48,244 nt of DNA. Origin: an uncultured Desulfobulbaceae bacterium (lineage in GTDB: Bacteria > Desulfobacterota > Desulfobulbia > Desulfobulbales > BM004). Where the stretch lies: positions 1 to 48,244 of the forward strand of contig CALZHP010000011.1 of NCBI GenBank assembly GCA_945787325.1, in the 5' to 3' direction. The position numbers and the translations under genes are program-made. The notes beneath the pieces were generated by a model. It ran no database searches. It was given only the letters and a program-made list of their open reading frames with translations, and was not told the origin of the DNA. Below are positions 42,063-48,244 of this stretch, piece by piece (position 1 is the stretch's first letter; the number at the start of each line of letters is the position of its first letter).

Positions 42063-42158
42063 GCTGATAATCCTCCTTTTGAAACTTTGCCTTTAAATTG
42101 GCTACTTACTGACCACAAACCACTTTATTGGGCGAGTCAATCACTTAACAAACACCGT

Positions 42159-42184
42159 ATTAATTCCGACAAAACGGAATTAAT
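42159..42184. repeat. 10-bp palindrome upstream of csp
   Basis: ATTAATTCCG (42159-42168) and CGGAATTAAT (42175-42184) are perfect inverted arms around ACAAAA. It lies about 100 bases upstream of the csp start and 70 after the stop of the DUF2959-like gene. It could be a csp operator, a leader hairpin, or a poor terminator without a T-tract. Confidence 0.5.
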
Positions 42185-42254
42185 TTAAAAAAATATATTC
42201 CGGATTTTAATAAATAAAAAAAGGTTTGAAAAGAAAAAAAATCCAGAAATGTGG

Positions 42255-42932
42255 TTATTCCTTCAGCATTGCCTTTATAAATGCATCGGCTTCAGTGATG
42301 GAGGACTCCATTTCTTTAATGAGGGATGCGATGTCGGATTCGATTGAAATGAGCTCATTTTGCAATGATGCTATTGCCTGAGCATTGAGGTTATGTTTAA
42401 GAAAAAGTACCTGGTCTCTGAACGCTGAAAGTACCGGATTTATTTTTTTTTCAGCTTTTTTCATGGCGCTGATCAATCTGCTGAAATGATTGCGTGTTTT
42501 GTCAAGTTTCTGTTTGCTTGCCTTCCGAAGGTTCGGGCTTGAATACTGGTTTAATTCTTCTTCCCATTCATCGAAAAGTGCTTCGGCTACATCTTCAACA
42601 GAATCAATGCGCTGGTGAACATTTTCTGCTTTGTCAGCACTTTTTTCATATGCTTCATTAAGAGTTTTGTACTTTTCTTCCAATTTGCCGCCATCAAAAT
42701 TGAGGGTGGTACTGAATCTTTCTAGAGCAGACTGAAATTGTTCTTTCGCTTCCTGTTGTGCGTCACGGGCGTTCTCAACCCTGCTTACTAGAACATCTCT
42801 TTTATGAATGCCTACCCTTTCTAAGGTTTTATAATAGGCAGTCTGGCAACCACCCACAGCGAATATACTAATAAAAAGCAATAAAACGGCGAACCTGCAT
42901 AAAAAGTTATATTCAAGACTGATGTTTTTCAT
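42255..42932 (-). CDS. DUF2959-like coiled-coil lipoprotein
   Basis: This 225-aa protein has a lipoprotein signal (LLLFISIFAVGGCQTAYY, lipidated Cys near residue 29) and then an almost wholly alpha-helical body with heptad-like charged stretches. ERVGIHKRDVLVSRVENARD, AQQEAKEQFQSALERF and DGGKLEEKYKTLNEAYEKS match the DUF2959 family as I remember it. It is probably anchored to a membrane facing the periplasm. No enzymatic motif is visible and its role is unknown. The gene ends some 70 bases before the palindrome that precedes csp. Confidence 0.82.
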   Translation of the reverse strand: MKNISLEYNFLCRFAVLLLFISIFAVGGCQTAYYKTLERVGIHKRDVLVSRVENARDAQQEAKEQFQSALERFSTTLNFDGGKLEEKYKTLNEAYEKSADKAENVHQRIDSVEDVAEALFDEWEEELNQYSSPNLRKASKQKLDKTRNHFSRLISAMKKAEKKINPVLSAFRDQVLFLKHNLNAQAIASLQNELISIESDIASLIKEMESSITEADAFIKAMLKE

Positions 42933-43006
42933 TTTTTGCTCCGATTATTGTTGTTTTTGAAGGGTAGTATCCAAAACTACAGGAATGAGTTTACTTATTG
43001 TATATG

Positions 43007-45070
43007 TCATTTAATGGAACAGATTCCATGTATTTCATCACAGGCCTCTTTATATAGTTTAGATAGCCAGTCGGAATTATGCCGGTGCTCAATCTTTGAC
43101 AGTCCGCACTTATTACAGGTTTTTAATTTTTCAAGCACTCGCAGGATTTTCTGGGTAGACGCCACAAATGTTGCATGGCTCCAGGTAAGAGGTGAAACCG
43201 AAAGAGGTTCACCGGTCAGTGGGTTGACTTGCTCGGCAAGAACTCCTGAGGGCAGAGCGTGATCAGCAACCCATTCCATAATTTGAAGAGGTTCGGCTAG
43301 TTCATCTTCATTTTTTGCAAGACCGGTCAAATAGTCCGCGAGCCATAAGGTGCAGATAAACCAAGGATTACCGGGCAGTTTTTCGCTTATTTTGTGATAA
43401 TAATCATCTTCATATCTTGCCATACCCCCAACGTCGGTTTTTACCCAAAGCTTTTCACGAAGCTTCTTCATTGTCGCAACAATCCTTTTATCATCAACGT
43501 CATAAAGTCCAAAAGCAAATAATCCCCACAAGCTTGCGTCACAATTGTTATCAATTTCCACATTACCTTTTTCGTCTCGGTTAATCATTCTGCAGAACTG
43601 GTTGAGGTCTTCCTGCCATAAATAGCGTGAAGCGGCATCTCTAATTCCCGATGCAACCTGCCTGTAGCGGCTTGCTCTTTCTTCTTCGCCAAATACGGTA
43701 CAGAAAAGAGAGGCTGCTGTCAGACCACCAAAGACAGTCCCTGTAGTGAAGCTTAGAATTCCCCGCCGTTCCTCCCAGAGATCGTAAGATGGGGCCGGCA
43801 GTCCGGTATCCTTGTCGATGTATTCACACATGAAATCAGCGGCCTGTTTAACAAGTGGCCGGTATAGGGGCTTGATGAACTCGATATCACGGTATATTAC
43901 AAAATGATTCCACAAGGCCCAAAGTACGAGCGCTGTTTCATCTTCCTGAATGGGCAGCTGGTCTACACCGTTGCTGGTCCATGGATGCCATGACGAGGCA
44001 AGTGTGCCATCGGGATTATACTTGTGCAGGAAATAACCATCTTTCTCAATTACTTTACTGGCAAAATTATAAAATCTTTGAGAAATTACAGGATAACCGG
44101 CATTATCGAGAGCGTTTGCAACCAGTGCCCCGTCACGGGGCCAGATATATGAATATGTATCACGATTGAATGCTACAACATCTGTATCGTTAGCGGCAAT
44201 AATTCCACCGTTCCAATCAATCTGTGTGTTAAGGACAAGCAGGCTTCTTCGATACAGTTCACCGATCTTGTCCGGTAGAAATTCCAGAGAAGGGGTTTCT
44301 TTGTGCACCCACAATTTCCAGTAATCGGTTGTTCTTTTTATCAGGGTCGCCGGTTGTTTATATTTGACTATGCTGTCAAGACGCCGCACCTCGTCCCAGT
44401 TTGTACCTGCCGACAACCAGTAATATGCCTTGTCTGATGAAGTGGCATCAACTGTCAGATGAAGCGCGAAAACAGAGTCTACAGACCCCTGAGCAATTGA
44501 GTTACCGGAAAGCATCCCGTCTTCAGCGTCTTTATAGGCGCCAAGTTTTCCGTTTATGTTTTTCTGGCCGACCGCGAACTGGTCAAGACCTTCTAGATTT
44601 TCAGTTTTGCCGTTTGCCAGAAAAAAACGCGATCCCTTGTAATGAATAATTCCTCCTGTTTTTGGGTCATACGTAGCTGTGTCTCCAACATTATTGCCGG
44701 ATATATCCAGATTGTGTGTAAAAAATAATCTGATTTCGCGCTGTGAATTGCTCATGTTTTCGACCGTTATTTCACGTAAGTATATATTTTCGTGAAAGTC
44801 GACAGCGTCCCGGCATGTCATAAGGATTGCCATTTTTTCATTATATAGGCTAACTTCACTTACAATGGTGTCTGGCATATACCGGATATCAATTTTCCAA
44901 TCCGGGCCAACCCATGAAAATTGATTGTCTACCCAAACCCCAAATCTAAAATAGTCCCCCATTACATGGTTTTCCTGGCCAACATGTGGGAAGTATATGT
45001 CGCGAATGCAGTAATTATGGTCAAAACAGAGGAGAAAATGACCATTGCCTACAGGTATATCTCTTGGCAT
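43007..45070 (-). CDS. GH15-family glycoside hydrolase (glucoamylase/trehalase-like)
   Basis: This 687-aa cytoplasmic protein has the N-terminal beta-sandwich of bacterial GH15 enzymes (IPVGNGHFLLCFDHNYCIRD, YFPHVGQENHVMGDYFRFGV). An (alpha/alpha)6 barrel follows with YSYIWPRDGALVANALDNAG, the general-acid region SYDLWEERRGILSFTTGTVF and the general-base region SGVLAEQVNPLTGEP, then SPLTWSHATF. Members release glucose from alpha-1,4-glucans or trehalose-like substrates. A cysteine pair (CNKCGLS) sits in the C-terminal 40 residues. AAGGAG lies six bases before the ATG. It has no signal peptide, so a role in internal storage glucan or trehalose is likely. Confidence 0.93.
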   Translation of the reverse strand: MPRDIPVGNGHFLLCFDHNYCIRDIYFPHVGQENHVMGDYFRFGVWVDNQFSWVGPDWKIDIRYMPDTIVSEVSLYNEKMAILMTCRDAVDFHENIYLREITVENMSNSQREIRLFFTHNLDISGNNVGDTATYDPKTGGIIHYKGSRFFLANGKTENLEGLDQFAVGQKNINGKLGAYKDAEDGMLSGNSIAQGSVDSVFALHLTVDATSSDKAYYWLSAGTNWDEVRRLDSIVKYKQPATLIKRTTDYWKLWVHKETPSLEFLPDKIGELYRRSLLVLNTQIDWNGGIIAANDTDVVAFNRDTYSYIWPRDGALVANALDNAGYPVISQRFYNFASKVIEKDGYFLHKYNPDGTLASSWHPWTSNGVDQLPIQEDETALVLWALWNHFVIYRDIEFIKPLYRPLVKQAADFMCEYIDKDTGLPAPSYDLWEERRGILSFTTGTVFGGLTAASLFCTVFGEEERASRYRQVASGIRDAASRYLWQEDLNQFCRMINRDEKGNVEIDNNCDASLWGLFAFGLYDVDDKRIVATMKKLREKLWVKTDVGGMARYEDDYYHKISEKLPGNPWFICTLWLADYLTGLAKNEDELAEPLQIMEWVADHALPSGVLAEQVNPLTGEPLSVSPLTWSHATFVASTQKILRVLEKLKTCNKCGLSKIEHRHNSDWLSKLYKEACDEIHGICSIK

Positions 45071-45319
45071 GTTAGACTCCTTTGCTAATTCATGATATGT
45101 TTAAAAATTACAGTTAATTTTACCATACACACTTTCATTTCCTTTTCAAAAAAGATTGTGATAGGAAATTATTTATAAGCAGTATGTAGTTTGGGTCAAT
45201 AATGGTGAAAATGCTACAAATCACTATATTATTTTGTCTGTAACACGTCTTAAGCAATATAAATCTGTAACAGATTACTTTCGTGTACCGAAAACTAGTA
45301 AAGACGTCCAGGTAGACTG

Positions 45320-45922
45320 ATGAAAATTATTGCAATTTATGGAAGTCCACGTCGTAGTGGAAATACTGCCCTGCTGCTCCAAAAGGCTGTACAGGGTGCA
45401 CGTGACGAGGGGGCTGATGTCAAGGAAATTGTACTTCGTGATATGGAGATTTCTCCCTGCCTGGAAATTTACGGATGCAGGGAGACAGGGCGATGTGTAA
45501 TTAATGATGACTTTCAAATGATTTATGATCAGCTAGCGACTTGTGATGGAGTTATGCTTGCCAGTCCCGTCTTTTTTTATGCTGTCAGCGCTCAAGTCAA
45601 GACACTAATGGACCGGTGTCAGTCTTTCTGGGTAAAAAAATACTGGATTGACGGAACTCCACATGGGTCAGAAATATATAAAAGAAAAGGACTGTTGATC
45701 TCAGTGGGTGCAAGTAAAGGAAAGAACCTGTTTGATGGCATCCTTTTGAATGTTAGATATTTTTATGATGCATTAGATATCGATCTTACAGAAATGCTAC
45801 TATACAGGGGAGTTGATATTGAGGGAGATATTCTGAAGCAACCCTCCTGCCTACAGGAGGCATATAAAGCTGGAAAATCATTGTGCAGCAATATTTCAAG
45901 AAATGCTGAAGATGATCGGTAG
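45320..45922 (+). CDS. NADPH-dependent FMN reductase-like flavoprotein
   Basis: This 200-aa flavodoxin-fold protein has the FMN phosphate loop IYGSPRRSGNTALLLQKAVQ, the SPVFFYAVSAQVKTLMDRCQ segment and GLLISVGASKG, typical of the NADPH-dependent FMN reductase and iron-sulfur flavoprotein group. Cysteines in ISPCLEIYGCRETGRC occupy the region that holds the cluster in iron-sulfur flavoproteins, but the compact C-x2-C-x2-C spacing is not seen. It probably reduces quinones, flavins or nitro compounds. It appears to be a single-gene unit. Confidence 0.88.
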   Translation: MKIIAIYGSPRRSGNTALLLQKAVQGARDEGADVKEIVLRDMEISPCLEIYGCRETGRCVINDDFQMIYDQLATCDGVMLASPVFFYAVSAQVKTLMDRCQSFWVKKYWIDGTPHGSEIYKRKGLLISVGASKGKNLFDGILLNVRYFYDALDIDLTEMLLYRGVDIEGDILKQPSCLQEAYKAGKSLCSNISRNAEDDR

Positions 45923-45995
45923 TGAAGATATTGTGTTCAAACAGAATATACTCGGTTTGTTGAAAAGAAACGTTCGTTCCTATTTGCAAGAAATT

Positions 45996-47216
45996 TCAGG
46001 ATATAAAGCTTTGCATAGCCCACTCAGCTGACTGTATGTATAGGTCTGGAATTGTTTCTTCACTTATATCTACCCTATCCCTTATTGATGAAAAAGTGGC
46101 CCATTCCCCTTTTTCATAAGCTACAACTATTTCCAGAATTTCAAGAAAAAGGTTGTGGTTTCCTAATAGTGCGATCTTGATGTCTTCAGAGATTGGTATA
46201 TCTTCAAGGACTTCTCCCATGGGCCGGCTTACCATTACGTCAATCAGGGAAAAAAGTCCCAGAAAAAACAGGTCTTCCCCACGGTTTGATAACGAAAATA
46301 AAGGAGCGAGTAATTCACAAAACTTAGCGCGGATCAGCGCAGTTACCAGCAGTTCTTGGGGCTTGTCTTCTCCCAATCGCCCAAGGGCGATGAGGCAGGC
46401 CCACTTTCTGACTTCACGGTCCCCCAGCACAACCAGTGCGTGATAAACCGACTTGATTTCATGTAGCAGGCCGAAAAAGGGGGAATTAATATAGCGTAAC
46501 AATTTATATGTCAGCGATACATCTCTCTTGAGAATTTCCTCAAGTTCATCAAGTTTTAGGTCCGGAGCGTTGATCTGTTCCAGAAGTTGCAGATAGTGCA
46601 GTTTAAAGGCTGGGACATCTTTTTGCGTAAGAATGACCGGTTTGCTGAAAAAGTATCCCTGAAAAAAGCTATAACCCAGGCTACATACTTCATCAAACGA
46701 ATCAAGGGTTTCTACTTTTTCAGCTATGAATTGGATTCCTCGAGGGCTGAAACGAGTTATCAATTCTCTTTGGTCGTCAATGGAAACAGACTGTATGTCT
46801 ATCTTAACAATATCGGCAAGTTCAGCAAGTGACACTAGGTCTTCTCTAAACACAAAGCCATCAAGAACAATGAGATAGCCTGATTTTTTTAGACTCTTTA
46901 TTGCCTCTATAATTTCCTTGTCTGCTGACACATTTTCATTAATTTCAGGTGCATAAAGCTCTTTAGGAAGGAGTTCCATGCAACGTTCAACAAGTATTTC
47001 TCTTGTAACATTTATGAATGCCTTATGACCAAGTGTGATTTTCTCTACCTGAAATTGGAGAAAGCTGTCAGCTATAAGGTTAGAAGTCGCTTCTGAAGGG
47101 TCAGAGTGTTTAAAAAAGTTCTGAGGGCCACCGCGAAAAAGTAGTTCGTAAGCAATCACTTTCTGACGTCTATCGAATATTGGTTGTCTTGCCAGAAAAA
47201 TATCCATTATGAGCAC
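45996..47216 (-). CDS. EAL-HDOD signalling protein (YuxH-like)
   Basis: This 406-aa protein has an N-terminal EAL-like domain (about residues 4-205) and a C-terminal HDOD domain (about 210-395). Most catalytic EAL residues are altered: YELLFRG replaces the E-x-L signature and VLDGFVFRED stands where DDFG-TG is expected, while VKIDI and AEKVET remain. It is therefore likely a c-di-GMP-binding or non-catalytic protein. The GTG at 47216 has AGGGA at a fair distance; the ATG three codons on is the alternative. Such proteins regulate motility or surface behaviour. Confidence 0.9.
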   Translation of the reverse strand: MLIMDIFLARQPIFDRRQKVIAYELLFRGGPQNFFKHSDPSEATSNLIADSFLQFQVEKITLGHKAFINVTREILVERCMELLPKELYAPEINENVSADKEIIEAIKSLKKSGYLIVLDGFVFREDLVSLAELADIVKIDIQSVSIDDQRELITRFSPRGIQFIAEKVETLDSFDEVCSLGYSFFQGYFFSKPVILTQKDVPAFKLHYLQLLEQINAPDLKLDELEEILKRDVSLTYKLLRYINSPFFGLLHEIKSVYHALVVLGDREVRKWACLIALGRLGEDKPQELLVTALIRAKFCELLAPLFSLSNRGEDLFFLGLFSLIDVMVSRPMGEVLEDIPISEDIKIALLGNHNLFLEILEIVVAYEKGEWATFSSIRDRVDISEETIPDLYIQSAEWAMQSFIS

Positions 47217-47714
47217 TCGTTTTCCCTGATAAAAAACACGGTAGTTCTTCTTCAGTTTTGCTATGAATGAAATTGAGATATGAAACTATGCTGTCCGAAA
47301 TAAACTTGCAACAAAATTGTTTAAGAAAATCCAGCAGCAGGCCAATTTATCAAAAAGAAATAAAGATTTTTGGTTGAAGAAATAAAATCCAGTAGTCCAA
47401 TATATTACTTAGTTTAGTTTCGCATTAGAATGTGACATATTTTGATGCAATGAGATTAAAAATTCAGGTATTTTTTTGTATAGAATTTTGTAATACAAAG
47501 CGCTTGCTTTGTATCTTTGAGCGGATTATGCTGAAGGCTGGTATAGATAAGGATTAAAGGTGATGACAAAAATGTATTGCCGATGAACTTAACTGTTTTC
47601 ATCGTTGTATTGTTTGATCTTTAAGGCTTTTGCATGATGGCCGGTTAAGCTCGAATATTATATTATGTTTAGTTCTTAATAACTTTGATCAACGGTATTG
47701 CGGGGAATTATACA
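47217..47714. other. Intergenic region with compact hairpin
   Basis: No gene is seen in about 500 AT-rich bases. ATACAAAGC (47493-47501) and GCTTTGTAT (47506-47514) form a 9-bp hairpin with a 4-base loop, followed by CTTTG. It may be a terminator-like or operator element. Confidence 0.5.
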
Positions 47715-48032
47715 ATGGCTCAGGTGCCGCTTCCCTTCGAGGGAAAACCAGTCAAAGGGAATCCTGCAGATAAAGAGGAGAAAATTGTTAACATGGGGCA
47801 TGCAGAAGAACTGGGAAAGCTTGAAAAGTATATTGAGAAAATCCTTGTAAGTCATAATAGCCTGAAAAAAGAATGCGAGAACCTGAAGGAAAAACTACAT
47901 AAACGTGATACCGATTGCTCAGAACTTCATGAAAGTTTGGAGTCTCTTCACGAAGAAAGAAAATCGATGAGAGATAGGGTTTCGGGGCTGATAGGAAAAA
48001 TTGAGGATTGGGAAAAATCTCAAAAAAAATAG
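47715..48032 (+). CDS. zapB: Cell-division coiled-coil protein, ZapB-like
   Basis: This 105-aa protein has a polar N-terminus followed by a continuous coiled coil (about residues 30-95: LGKLEKYIEKILVSHNSLKK, ECENLKEKLHKRD) and then KSMRDRVSGLIGKIEDWEKS. The RDRV-x-LI-KI end is typical of ZapB/TolA-like division coiled coils found before zapA in this bacterial group. The ATG at 47715 has GGGGAA nine bases upstream; a TTG ten codons earlier is less likely. ZapB bridges the FtsZ ring through ZapA. Confidence 0.78.
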   Translation: MAQVPLPFEGKPVKGNPADKEEKIVNMGHAEELGKLEKYIEKILVSHNSLKKECENLKEKLHKRDTDCSELHESLESLHEERKSMRDRVSGLIGKIEDWEKSQKK

Positions 48033-48198
48033 TAGTGCATGATCGACCAGCTTTGCGCCCTTAGAAATAGATTTTAGGGATAATTTGTTTAAAGTGTAGA
48101 AATCTTAAATCCATTATCAAGCAAACTGACAGCTGAGATAGTATTATAATAATATGCGTCAGCGTGGATAAAATTATTAATCAATATACGGTGTTTTT

Positions 48199-48244
48199 TT
48201 GGAAAGATTGGTCAAATTTGAAGTGCTCGGGCAGGAATATCCAC
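48199..48244 (+). CDS. zapA: Cell-division protein ZapA, N-terminal fragment
   Basis: The last 46 bases read (TTG)-E-R-L-V-K-F-E-V-L-G-Q-E-Y-P, which is the beginning of a ZapA-type protein (an FtsZ-ring stabiliser whose first strand has this V-F-V-L-G-Q-Y pattern). The start codon is TTG at 48199 or 48208; no clear ribosome-binding site is seen. The rest lies outside the window. Its place directly after zapB supports the assignment. Confidence 0.65.
   Translation, partial: MERLVKFEVLGQEYP

Noticed and set aside
41775-42188. 137-aa plus-strand open frame over the cold-shock gene.
   Set aside because: It is antisense to csp and its terminator; csp has both RNP motifs and a ribosome-binding site.
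43995-44015. GTGTGCCA within the GH15 gene as a sigma-54 site.
   Set aside because: It is inside a coding region and the spacing between the two elements is wrong.
1-48244. tRNA, rRNA, insertion sequences, integrase or prophage genes.
   Set aside because: None was recognised on either strand by reading; a covariance-model search was not possible here.

Overview
The window looks like chromosome of an anaerobic, probably sulfate- or metal-reducing member of the Desulfobacterota (the former Deltaproteobacteria). This is inferred from gene content: a ferredoxin-dependent 2-oxoacid oxidoreductase, a C4-dicarboxylate TRAP transporter, rubredoxin with a desulforedoxin-like protein, two chemoreceptors, an EAL-HDOD protein, and at least one credible selenocysteine gene. 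No rRNA, tRNA, CRISPR array or insertion sequence was recognised.

Bases 1-15323 form a central-carbon block. On the minus strand korDABC (2-oxoacid:ferredoxin oxidoreductase) runs into a PEP-synthase-like protein with receiver-like N-terminal domains, cut by the window edge. Divergent from it are malic enzyme, a Cache/PAS histidine kinase with a NarL-type regulator, and dctPQM. Together they read as sensing, importing and oxidising C4-dicarboxylates. A 9-bp inverted repeat before dctP and a strong hairpin between dctP and dctQ are likely control points.

Bases 15905-22300 hold the most unusual locus. A minus-strand operon encodes a repetitive, acidic secreted protein (397 aa), two small secreted proteins carrying a GG motif just after the signal peptide, and an exported TPR protein ending in an intact C39 cysteine-peptidase domain. 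The three small or repetitive proteins share a C-terminal QNS-xx-N-xx-(I/V)Q module. A consensus sigma-54 promoter lies upstream with a pair of 9-bp direct repeats exactly 20 bp apart behind it. A beta-barrel-like outer-membrane gene converges on the operon. I read this as a candidate Fap-like surface fibre or amyloid export system that is not a standard fap operon.

Bases 22707-29204 carry a Sel1-repeat protein, a chemoreceptor, a YqaE/Pmp3 gene interrupted by an in-frame TGA, a receiver-kinase hybrid with a partner regulator, and an exported glutaredoxin. Bases 29290-35848 are a TetR-controlled tripartite RND efflux operon. Next comes arsM, whose in-frame TGA sits at an arsenic-binding cysteine position and is followed by a good bacterial SECIS hairpin. 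It therefore probably encodes a selenoprotein.

Bases 36957-48244 are mixed. They hold a chemoreceptor with a cysteine-rich insert, a secreted protein, an internally deleted antiporter remnant, a rubredoxin/desulforedoxin-like pair under a Fur-box-like site, a cold-shock gene, a DUF2959-like lipoprotein, a GH15 glycoside hydrolase, an FMN-dependent oxidoreductase, an EAL-HDOD protein, and the start of a zapB-zapA cell-division pair.
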